DNA of 43,931 nt. Origin: Terriglobia bacterium (GTDB taxonomy: Bacteria > Acidobacteriota > Terriglobia > JAIQFV01). This document shows positions 23,617 through 31,726 of this stretch, piece after piece. Under the pieces are notes generated by a model that made no database searches, was not told the DNA's origin, and saw only the letters and a program-made list of their open reading frames with translations. Position numbers and translations under genes: made by a program. The stretch is taken from NCBI GenBank assembly GCA_028716525.1, contig JAQUPQ010000034.1, positions 1 through 43,931 of the forward strand. The letters run 5' to 3'. Positions within the stretch are counted from its first letter, which is position 1; every line of letters starts with the position of its first letter.

Positions 23617-26139
23617 CTACTCATCCCTCAGCGCCACCGTGGGATCGACGCGCATCGCCCGTCGCGCCGGGATGTAGGAAGCAAAAAACGCAACGGCGAT
23701 GAGAACCGCTGTGACGCTGATGAAAGTTACAGGATCGTACGGAGTGACCCCAAAAATCATGGCGCTGATAAGCCGCGTCGCGCCAAGCGCAGCGGCAATG
23801 CCAATTGCGACCCCCGCGAGCGTGAGCCCAATTCCCTCCCGGATCACCATGCGCAGCACGTCTCGCTGTTGTGAGCCGAGCGCCAAACGAATACCGATTT
23901 CGTGGGTCTTGCGCGTCACGGAATAGGCCATCGTGCCGTAGAGGCCAATCATCGCGAGCAGAAGTCCGAGCAGACCGAAAACCGTCGTGAGGCGGGCGAA
24001 GAGGTTTTCCTGAGAGAGCGCTTCACGGGTCTGCTGCGCTTGCGTCTTCAGATCCATCAGGGGCAGCCGAGGATCCACTTGATGCACGGCATCGCGCAAC
24101 TGGGAAATCACCGCAACTGGAGGCCCTTGCGTGCGAACCTCAAAGTTCATTTCGTTTAGGCCGCCTTTCACTTGCGCGTATGAGAAGTACGCCCTCGGCC
24201 TATCCTCAGAGTGCGCGTAAGTGAGTTCAGCGCGCTTCACAACCCCGACAATCTCAACAGCCTTGACCGGATCGAACGTCAAACCCAGGCTGAAGCGATG
24301 GCCGATGGGGTTCTGGCCCGGGAGGAATTTGTTGACGAACGGCTCATCCACGACAGCCACAGCCGGAGAAGCGGCCGAGTCACTCGGCTCGATGCCTCGC
24401 CCGTAAACCAGAGGAATTTCCAAAGTGCCGAAAAAATCCGATGCCACGCGCAGCCAGCGAACTCTGGAGTCCGACGGTCTCGCCATGCCCTCAACTGTGA
24501 TGTTGCTGCTGCTCTGCCAGCCAGAAAGCGGCGCGTCTTGCGTCAGCGTCGCTGCCCGAACGCCGGGAACCGCGCGAACGCGGTCGAGCAATTGCGAATA
24601 GAGATTCACCAGGCGGGCGTCGTGGTAGCCGGCGCGGGTGGGATCCAGTCCAAAACTCAGCAGATTTTGTTGGTCGAAGCCGAAGTTCTTGTTTTCGAAA
24701 TTGACGAGCGTGCGTATGAAAAGGCCGGCGCCAACCATCAGCACCAGCGACGCCGCGACCTGTGCGACGATGAGCGATTGGCCGAGGCGATGCTGGTCGC
24801 GCCCGCCAGTGAGGTTGCTGGCCGCAGCCCTCATGGCGGAGGCAAGCTCAAATCGCGTCGCGCGAAATGCGGGCGCAAGCCCGAAAAGAATACCCGTCAA
24901 TACGGCCCCCGCGAACGTGAAGAGAAGGACTCTCGAGTCCGCTCCCGCGTCCAAAATGATCCGCGTCCCTCCGTCAGGCATCAACGCGACGAGCGCACGC
25001 GTACCCCAGCCCGCAAACGCCAGTCCCAGTGCGCCGCCGAGGATGGACAACAGGACGCTCTCCGTAAGCAGTTGGCGAATCAGGCGCAAACGGGATGCGC
25101 CGAGGGCAAGCCGAACGCCGACTTCTTTCTTGCGCGAAGTGGCGCGCGCCAGGAGCAGCGTCGCCACATTGGCGCACGCAATCAGCAGAATCAATCCGAC
25201 CGCAGCCATCAAAATATACAGCGGCTGTTGCGCGTTCTCCTGCAAGTGCGGCAGGCCCTGGCCTCCGTTCACAAGCGTCAGATGCGGGATTTGGTCTGCT
25301 CTCTCCTGGTGCCAGTCCTCGGTGACGAACTGCTGAAAAAGCTTATCGAACTCGCCCTGCGCCTGCTCCTTTGTGACGCCCTTTCTCAGCCTGCCGAACA
25401 CATTGAGGCATAGCCAATTCCGCGCCGTGAAGAATGAAGTCGCGCTGTCGTCTGGCACTCGACTCCATGGCCGCAAATTCGGTTTGTCGTCGAATGGCAG
25501 CCAGATGTCCGGCTCCGTCCCGGCCTCGACGCCGAAAAAAGCGCGGGGCGCGACGCCGACGATAGTGAAAGGAACACCATTCAACGTGATGTTTTTTCCA
25601 AGAATCGCAGGATCCCGAGCGAATTGTCGGGTCCAATAGGCGTAACTGATCACCACAACACGCGGCGCGCCGGGATCCTCGTCAGCGCCCGTGATCTCGC
25701 GCCCGAGTAACGGAGTGACGCCCAAGCCGGAAAAAAATTGGCCTGAAACCATCATGGCGTTGGCCAGCGTTGGCTCGTTGTTGATCTGGACACTGGCGTT
25801 CTCTTCATTGATGCCCAGCGGAGCGAAGGCAAAAATACTCGCAAGACTCTTGTTTTGTTCGCGGAAAAGTTGAAACGCCGGGTAAGAGTAGGTGAACCCT
25901 GCCCGCCAGCCAGTCATCGAGAATTGCGGCGGCCACTTGTTCTCGTCCCATTGGAAGAGGACGAGATGCTGCGGGTCTTTCACGGGAAGCGGCTTCAGCA
26001 TCACGGCGTTGATGATGCTGAAAATCGCCGTATTCGCGCCGATCCCAAGCGCCAGCGTCAGCACGGCAATCGCTGTGAAACCCGGCGACTTCAACAGCAA
26101 TCGGATTCCATACCGCAGATCCTGAAGAAGCGTGTTCAT
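23617..26139 (-). CDS. ADOP-type permease 5
   Basis: This protein has 840 residues, starting MNTLLQDLRYGIRLLLKSPG. The first periplasmic module has a long WDENKWPPQFSMTGWRAGF insert-like stretch and VSGQFFSGLGVTPLLGREI. The first FtsX block contains ACANVATLLLARATSRKKEV. The second has AYSVTRKTHEIGIRLALGSQ and ends RVDPTVALRDE. The second module has EPFVNKFLPGQNPIGHRF. Ribosome site GAGG lies 8 nt before the ATG. The gene follows permease 6 after 159 bp and is the first copy downstream of it to carry the shared leader. Confidence 0.9.
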   Translation of the reverse strand: MNTLLQDLRYGIRLLLKSPGFTAIAVLTLALGIGANTAIFSIINAVMLKPLPVKDPQHLVLFQWDENKWPPQFSMTGWRAGFTYSYPAFQLFREQNKSLASIFAFAPLGINEENASVQINNEPTLANAMMVSGQFFSGLGVTPLLGREITGADEDPGAPRVVVISYAYWTRQFARDPAILGKNITLNGVPFTIVGVAPRAFFGVEAGTEPDIWLPFDDKPNLRPWSRVPDDSATSFFTARNWLCLNVFGRLRKGVTKEQAQGEFDKLFQQFVTEDWHQERADQIPHLTLVNGGQGLPHLQENAQQPLYILMAAVGLILLIACANVATLLLARATSRKKEVGVRLALGASRLRLIRQLLTESVLLSILGGALGLAFAGWGTRALVALMPDGGTRIILDAGADSRVLLFTFAGAVLTGILFGLAPAFRATRFELASAMRAAASNLTGGRDQHRLGQSLIVAQVAASLVLMVGAGLFIRTLVNFENKNFGFDQQNLLSFGLDPTRAGYHDARLVNLYSQLLDRVRAVPGVRAATLTQDAPLSGWQSSSNITVEGMARPSDSRVRWLRVASDFFGTLEIPLVYGRGIEPSDSAASPAVAVVDEPFVNKFLPGQNPIGHRFSLGLTFDPVKAVEIVGVVKRAELTYAHSEDRPRAYFSYAQVKGGLNEMNFEVRTQGPPVAVISQLRDAVHQVDPRLPLMDLKTQAQQTREALSQENLFARLTTVFGLLGLLLAMIGLYGTMAYSVTRKTHEIGIRLALGSQQRDVLRMVIREGIGLTLAGVAIGIAAALGATRLISAMIFGVTPYDPVTFISVTAVLIAVAFFASYIPARRAMRVDPTVALRDE

Positions 26140-26298
26140 CTATTCCACCTCACTCAATTTGAGAAAATCTTGCCGGCTGCGATGGCGAGTCCTCCGAGTT
26201 TCCTTCCATCAAAAGGCCAGAGGACAAAGATGACTTGATAGGACACATGACTGACCCCTAATATCCGCCAAAAACCCGGCGGACCTTCGGCCTGGCCC
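26140..26298 (-). promoter_or_regulatory. Shared ADOP leader, diverged copy upstream of permease 5
   Basis: This leader is recognisable by the TGTCCTAT box, the GC hairpin segment and GTGAGGTGGAA before the ATG, but it has more substitutions than the copies at 20.7 and 23.5 kb. Confidence 0.58.
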
Positions 26299-28722
26299 CT
26301 ACTCATACCTCAACGCCACCATGGGATCGACACGCGTGGCGCGCCGGGCAGGAATGAAGCAGGCCAAGAGGCCAACGGCCCCGAGCACCAGCGAAAAACC
26401 TACGAAAACCAGAGGATCCGTCGCCGAGACTCCAAAAATCAAACTTGCCAACAAACGCGCCAGCATGAAAGCTATGGCAAATCCGATGGTGAGTCCCGTC
26501 CCCACCAGGAGGATTCCCCGCCGGGTGATCCATTGCAGCACTTGGTTGGGTTCTGCGCCGAGGGCCAAACGAATCCCGATTTCATGAGTCCGTTCCGTGA
26601 CGCCGTGCGCCATCACGCCGTATACTCCGGACGAAGCGAGCACCAACGCGATGAATCCCAAGACAGCCATCATGCTGGCGATGTAAGAAATGCCGATCAT
26701 TTCTTCTTGGGCCAGTCGGGCCAGGGTCTTGGGTTCATAAACCGGCTGTTCCGGGTCGATCTGGTGAATCCTCATGCGCAGGGCGGAAACGAAGCCGAGA
26801 GGATCGCCCGTCGTTCGCAGCAGAAACCTCACGTTCATATCTGCCTGCTGTGAGTAAGGAACGTACACAGCGCCGTCCGCGCTTCGGAAGTAAGGGTTGT
26901 ATTTGACATCCGAAACGACACCCACAATCGTGAGCCAGGGCAGTTTCGAATCAGGCTGTCCTTGTTTGATGCGTTTCCCAATGGCATTTTCTCCGGGCCA
27001 ATAACGCTCCGCGAGACCGCGATTGACGATGGCCACTCGCTGGGAGTTGGGTCCGTCGGCCCGGGTAAATTCGCGCCCTTGCAGCAAGGGCAAATGGAGC
27101 GTTCGAAAATAATTCGGGCTGATCGAATTGGCCATCGCGATGTGTCCCAAATCGGATTTCCAAGCTTTTCCGTCACCCGTGAAGGGATGAAAACTCAGAT
27201 TATCCTGGTTGGGGACGGCGGTAGAGATGGCGCCAGACTCCACACCGGGAATTGGCGCAATTTGTGACAGGGCTTGATCATAAAAATTGATCAACTGCGT
27301 TTGGCTGGAATACTGATCCTTAGGTAGCACCATGGCCGCGGTGAGCAGATTCTGCGGAGAAAACCTCTCATTGGCATCCATCATGCTGCGAAAACCCTTC
27401 ACGAGCAATCCCGCTCCAATTAACAGCACCAAAGAGGCCGCCACTTCTGCCACCACCAGGAGGCTTCGCAGCCGATGTGAGGCGGCGGGGGAACCGCCGC
27501 GACCGCCTTCTTTCAAAGCGCGCGTGACATCCGGGCGGGACTGGCTCAACGCCGGAGCAATGCCGGCAAGAATTCCGGCAAAGACGGCAATGGTCGCCGT
27601 AAACGCGACCGCCCTCCAATCCAAAGCAATGCGATTCCAACCCGCCACATACTGCGACAAGGCCGCAGGCATATTCGAAACAATCAATGAAACCGCCCAT
27701 TCGGCCATGAATAAGCCGGCAACCGCGCCAATCAAGGCTAAGGTGATGCTCTCGACAAGCAGTTGTCGCACCACGCGCCACCGGCTCGCGCCCAGCGCGG
27801 CGCGAACCGCAATTTCGCTCCATCGACCGGCCCCACGCGCCAGCTGCAAATTGGCGACATTGGCGCAGGCAATGAGCAATACAAATCCCACAGCACCCAG
27901 CAACAGAAGCATGAAGTTGTGGGTCAACTCATCCGTCGCATAAGTCTGAAAGCGCACAACTCGGATTTTCAGGCGGGAGTTGGAGCGAGGAAATTCTTGT
28001 TGCAGGTGCCCTCCGATGATCTCCAAATCTGCGGCCGCTTGTGAAACGGAGACTCCGGATTTCAACAAACCGATGGGAAACAAATAATTGTTGCTGCGGT
28101 CGACTTTGTCCGAATCGTCAAGGGCCAAGGGATGCCAAAGCTCCGTTCCCGGCGGGTATTGGAAATCCTTTCCCATAACGCCCACGATCGTATAGGTCTG
28201 CCCATCGATGCGGGTTTCCGTCCCAATAATCTTGGGATTGCCCCCAAATTGGCTCTGCCAGATGCTGTAACTGAGGATCGTTTCCGCGTCGTGCCCCGGT
28301 ATTCTCTCCTCCGGCAGAAATCCCCGTCCAAAAACCGGCTGGACGGCGACGGCTTTGAAGAAATTCGGAGTGACCCTTGCCGCCTGCAGACGCGTGGCGC
28401 CTCCCGGCACAATCAAATTCTCTCCGCGGTTGGCATACGCAGCAAACTCCTCGAACGAACGGCTCTGAGTACGAATGGCCTCGTAGTCGGCGGGATACAT
28501 CGAATTTTCGTTTGTGACGCCTGCAATTTGATTGAACACCAACGCCAGGCGATTGAGATTCGGAAAAGGTACAGGCCGCAACAACAGTGGATCGGCGACG
28601 CTAAAGATGGCGGCGTTTGCGCCGATACCCAACGCCAGTGTCAAGATGGCCAGCGCCGCGTATCCTGGCGCTTTCATAATCATTCGTATGCCATAACGGA
28701 TGTCTTGGAAGGAATTGGCCAT
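26299..28722 (-). CDS. ADOP-type permease 6 (own sigma-54 promoter)
   Basis: This protein has 807 residues, starting MANSFQDIRYGIRMIMKAPG, a different N-terminus from its neighbours. GGAGG lies 7 nt before the ATG. TM1 is in YAALAILTLALGIGANAAIF. The first FtsX block has ACANVANLQLARGAGRWSEI. The second has AHGVTERTHEIGIRLALGAE and ends TRVDPMVALRYE. The second periplasmic module has RGLAERYWPGENAIGKRI. It lacks the shared leader. Instead, a sigma-54 element at 28828-28844 and an enhancer-like inverted repeat at 28939-28955 lie upstream, so it probably heads a transcription unit running through permeases 5 to 1. Confidence 0.9.
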   Translation of the reverse strand: MANSFQDIRYGIRMIMKAPGYAALAILTLALGIGANAAIFSVADPLLLRPVPFPNLNRLALVFNQIAGVTNENSMYPADYEAIRTQSRSFEEFAAYANRGENLIVPGGATRLQAARVTPNFFKAVAVQPVFGRGFLPEERIPGHDAETILSYSIWQSQFGGNPKIIGTETRIDGQTYTIVGVMGKDFQYPPGTELWHPLALDDSDKVDRSNNYLFPIGLLKSGVSVSQAAADLEIIGGHLQQEFPRSNSRLKIRVVRFQTYATDELTHNFMLLLLGAVGFVLLIACANVANLQLARGAGRWSEIAVRAALGASRWRVVRQLLVESITLALIGAVAGLFMAEWAVSLIVSNMPAALSQYVAGWNRIALDWRAVAFTATIAVFAGILAGIAPALSQSRPDVTRALKEGGRGGSPAASHRLRSLLVVAEVAASLVLLIGAGLLVKGFRSMMDANERFSPQNLLTAAMVLPKDQYSSQTQLINFYDQALSQIAPIPGVESGAISTAVPNQDNLSFHPFTGDGKAWKSDLGHIAMANSISPNYFRTLHLPLLQGREFTRADGPNSQRVAIVNRGLAERYWPGENAIGKRIKQGQPDSKLPWLTIVGVVSDVKYNPYFRSADGAVYVPYSQQADMNVRFLLRTTGDPLGFVSALRMRIHQIDPEQPVYEPKTLARLAQEEMIGISYIASMMAVLGFIALVLASSGVYGVMAHGVTERTHEIGIRLALGAEPNQVLQWITRRGILLVGTGLTIGFAIAFMLARLLASLIFGVSATDPLVFVGFSLVLGAVGLLACFIPARRATRVDPMVALRYE

Positions 28723-28827
28723 CGCTGGTCCTCCGACTTTCGAATACTGATATGACTTGGCCTAGTAATACTGTTGGCTATTCCAAAGAAACGCTACGGA
28801 TGTAAGGCGCTCGCCCACAGTAATTCA

Positions 28828-28844
28828 ATGCAAGACAGTTGCCA
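28828..28844 (-). promoter_or_regulatory. Sigma-54 (-24/-12) promoter of permease 6
   Basis: The minus strand reads TGGCAACTGTCTTGCAT. This matches the RpoN consensus TGGCAC-N5-TTGCW at every invariant base, with GG and GC separated by the required 10 nt. Transcription would begin near 28816, about 95 nt before the start codon. Confidence 0.78.
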
Positions 28845-28938
28845 GGGAATGAGTTGGTGCAAACTATTTGGATTAAATGATGTTAGCTCAGTTCGGGGGG
28901 ATGATAGGGCTTGAGGATTGGTCGCTGGCGACAAGGCC

Positions 28939-28955
28939 TGTCTCGGAATCGGACA
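28939..28955. promoter_or_regulatory. Enhancer-like inverted repeat upstream of the permease 6 promoter
   Basis: TGTCTCGGAATCGGACA is a TGT-N11-ACA inverted repeat. Its start coordinate is exactly 95 above the end of the sigma-54 element. Similar 17-mers stand at the same distance from the sigma-54 elements of permease 8 and PadR, which suggests a common enhancer-binding protein. Confidence 0.68.
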
Positions 28956-29103
28956 GTGGAAGGAGCCCATTGGTGATTCAGGAATGTCGGCGCCCCGCTC
29001 CGGGCTGGACTTCAACGCCAATACCTAACGCCCAACAATTCAAATCAAGAAAAACACGAGAACATTCCGCCCGACACCCAATCCCTGACAACCTGTACCC
29101 GAC

Positions 29104-31539
29104 CTACTCGTACCGCAGGGCCACCAAGGGATCGACCTGCGTGGCCCGCCGCGCCGGAATGTAACACGCCAGCAAAGCCACCATTAATAGAACGACCGTC
29201 ACAAAAATGTAAGTCATTGGGTCCGTCGCACGAACGTCATAGAGCAGACTCGATAGCAAGCGCGTTAAGACTAACGCGGCCACAGCTCCGGCAACCACTC
29301 CCAGTGCCGTCAGTCCAAAAACGCGACTCAAGATCAACTTCAGGACATCCCTCCGTTCGGCTCCCAGGGCCATGCGAATGCCGATCTCATGCGTCCTTTG
29401 GCTGACGGAATAGGACGTAACTCCATACAGTCCGATAGCGGCCAAGGTCAAAGCGACGAATGCAAAAACTCCGAGAAGCAGGAATGCCAGCCGTTCGGCC
29501 GAGATGTTGCCGGCAACAATATCCTCCATCGTCCGGACATTGAAAATCGGTTGGTCCTTGTCCACTGACCAGATCGCGTTCTTGATGGCCGGCAAGATCG
29601 AACGAGTCGGCATGTCGGTCCGGATCACCATGCTGATCGTTTGGTCCGGACTTTGAAGATAAGGAAAGTAAACGGTTGGTCGGGGTTGTTGGTCGAAGCC
29701 GTTGTCGTAAACGCCACCCACCACTCCCACGATCTCTCGAACAGGATGGTTTGCGCCGGGAAATTCCAAATGCCGGCCGAGGGGATCTTGATCGGGGAAA
29801 TAGTGATGGGCCAAGGTTTCGTCAATCATCACAACGCGAGAACCATCCAGATTATCGTGATCGGTGAACGTTCGCCCGTGAAGCACCGGGATGCCCATCG
29901 TCTGAAAGAAACCGGAGCTCACATCACGAAAATCCGCCGCGTATCGAGTCACCTCCGGGGACGTTGCAGCTCCTTCAATCTTAAAAAGTCCGCGATCCTG
30001 ATCTTCCTGACTCATGGGAACAATCTCGGTCAGGGCCGCCGAACGTACGCCCGAAATCGATTGAACACTCCTCAAGAATTGCTGCAAGGCGACGGCTCGT
30101 TGATGCGGCTCCAGGTATTTCGAATCCTTCGTGTCCATGGGTAGCTTCATACGCAGCGCCAACCTATGCTCCGAAGCAAATCCTGGATTTGCTTTCATCA
30201 ATCGCCAAAAGCTCTGGATCATCAAACCTGCTCCTATAACCAAGGCAAAGGCCAAACCGGCCTCCACAATAACAAGGATCCCTTGCAGTTGATGGCCTCG
30301 GGCGCCAGCCAACGCACCACGTCCACCCTCATTGATCGTCTCCGTGAGATTCGCTTTTGAACTTTGAAGCGCCGGAATCAATCCAAACAGGAGCACTGTC
30401 AACACGGTCAAAAACACGGTGAAGAGGATCACGGTCCCATCCATTCGGATAGTGGGAAGTAAAATCGAATCGGAGGCCTGAACGACGGGAATACGCGAAG
30501 GCAGGACCCGCGTGAGCAACTCGGTGGTCCACAGCGCTAAAATCAAGCCGAGCGAACCTCCGGCCGTGGCCAGCAAGGCGCTTTCGGTCAAGAATGGACG
30601 CGCCACTTGAAGACGCCTTGCACCCAGCGCCAAGCGGATGGCCACTTCCTTCTGCCGGGCGACCGATCTCGCCAACATCAAATTGGCTACATTGACACAG
30701 GCAATCAGCAACACGAAAGTCACAGCGCCCAGCAAAGCCAGCAATGCAGGACGAATGTACTCCACTCGAACCTTCTCAACCGGGACGATTACGGCGCCCC
30801 ATCCTTTGCGATTGGGGCGCTCCTGTTCTATTTCTTTGGCGATGACATTCAAATCTGCCGTGGCTTGATTCAAAGTGGAGTCCTTCTTAAGTCGGCCCAG
30901 AACCCCTAAATCTCCGTCGGCGCGCCTGACCCAATCGTCATCAAAAGGAACTATCACGTCCATCGGAAACAGACTGGCAAAGGAGGCAGGAACCACGCCG
31001 ATGATGGTGTACGGCTCGCCATTCAGGGTCATCTCTCCGCCGATCGCGCCGGGATCCGCTCCGTATCGTCGCTTCCAATAGCCGTAAGAGAGCATGGCCA
31101 GGTTGTGGCGGGCGTGAGATTCATCCAATCGAAAGGTCCGCCCGAGGACTGGCTGTATGTCGAAGAAGTTGCCGAAATTCGTGGTTACTCGCAAACCCGT
31201 CACTTGTTCCGGTTCGCCGTGACCGGTGATTGTCCCGGTGCCGTGCTCAAACAGAAACAAGTCTTCAAAGGAACGGCTTCGTTCCTTCCACGTCAAATAA
31301 TCCAAACCCGCCGGACCGATGCGAGCCCATCCATTTTGGGGATTGTTATTCCATATCACAACCATGCGGTCAGAGTTTTTGACGGGAAGATGCCGGAGCA
31401 ATACCGAATTCACAACAGTAAAAATGGCAATATTGGCCCCGATGCCCAACGCCAGGGTCAACACTGCAATGATCGTGAAACCCGGCGACTTCATCAGCAT
31501 CCGAATTCCGTAACGTAAATCTTGAAGGAGTGTATTCAT
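29104..31539 (-). CDS. ADOP-type permease 7
   Basis: This protein has 811 residues from the ATG at 31539, starting MNTLLQDLRYGIRMLMKSPG; a start 18 nt upstream would overlap the ribosome site. The first periplasmic module contains VTTNFGNFFDIQPVLGRTF. The first FtsX block has ACVNVANLMLARSVARQKEV. The second module has ETLAHHYFPDQDPLGRHL. The last block has SYSVSQRTHEIGIRMALGAE and ends TQVDPLVALRYE. It carries the shared leader although its neighbours 6 and 8 do not, so the leader type is not simply blockwise. The spacing from permease 8 is 187 bp. Confidence 0.9.
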   Translation of the reverse strand: MNTLLQDLRYGIRMLMKSPGFTIIAVLTLALGIGANIAIFTVVNSVLLRHLPVKNSDRMVVIWNNNPQNGWARIGPAGLDYLTWKERSRSFEDLFLFEHGTGTITGHGEPEQVTGLRVTTNFGNFFDIQPVLGRTFRLDESHARHNLAMLSYGYWKRRYGADPGAIGGEMTLNGEPYTIIGVVPASFASLFPMDVIVPFDDDWVRRADGDLGVLGRLKKDSTLNQATADLNVIAKEIEQERPNRKGWGAVIVPVEKVRVEYIRPALLALLGAVTFVLLIACVNVANLMLARSVARQKEVAIRLALGARRLQVARPFLTESALLATAGGSLGLILALWTTELLTRVLPSRIPVVQASDSILLPTIRMDGTVILFTVFLTVLTVLLFGLIPALQSSKANLTETINEGGRGALAGARGHQLQGILVIVEAGLAFALVIGAGLMIQSFWRLMKANPGFASEHRLALRMKLPMDTKDSKYLEPHQRAVALQQFLRSVQSISGVRSAALTEIVPMSQEDQDRGLFKIEGAATSPEVTRYAADFRDVSSGFFQTMGIPVLHGRTFTDHDNLDGSRVVMIDETLAHHYFPDQDPLGRHLEFPGANHPVREIVGVVGGVYDNGFDQQPRPTVYFPYLQSPDQTISMVIRTDMPTRSILPAIKNAIWSVDKDQPIFNVRTMEDIVAGNISAERLAFLLLGVFAFVALTLAAIGLYGVTSYSVSQRTHEIGIRMALGAERRDVLKLILSRVFGLTALGVVAGAVAALVLTRLLSSLLYDVRATDPMTYIFVTVVLLMVALLACYIPARRATQVDPLVALRYE

Positions 31540-31726
31540 CACTTCCACCTCACCCAATTCGAGGAAATCCCGCTTGCTGCGATGACAAGTTCTCTGAGCT
31601 TCCTTCCATCAAGAGACCCTAGGACATAGATGCCCTGATAGGACACATCCCTAAAACCTGACCCCTGACACCCGACCCCTGATACCTGACATCCGCCAAA
31701 AACCCGGCGGACCTTCGGCCTGACAC
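31540..31726 (-). promoter_or_regulatory. Shared ADOP leader, copy upstream of permease 7
   Basis: This leader contains a TGTCCTAT box, the GC hairpin TCCGCC...GGCGGA near 31690-31710 and GGTGAGGTGGAAGTG before the ATG. It is more diverged in its middle than the 20.7 and 23.5 kb copies. Confidence 0.6.

Larger units (their letters stand above)
28723..29103. other. 381-bp promoter region between permeases 7 and 6
   Basis: No gene is seen here. The region holds the sigma-54 element and the 17-bp enhancer-like site described separately, plus the short palindrome GTCGC-tg-GCGAC at 28921-28932 next to the latter. Confidence 0.6.

Noticed and set aside
24211-25413. 400-codon plus-strand frame
   Set aside because: It is the shadow of permease 5; composition is Arg/Gln-rich without domains, typical of an antisense frame.
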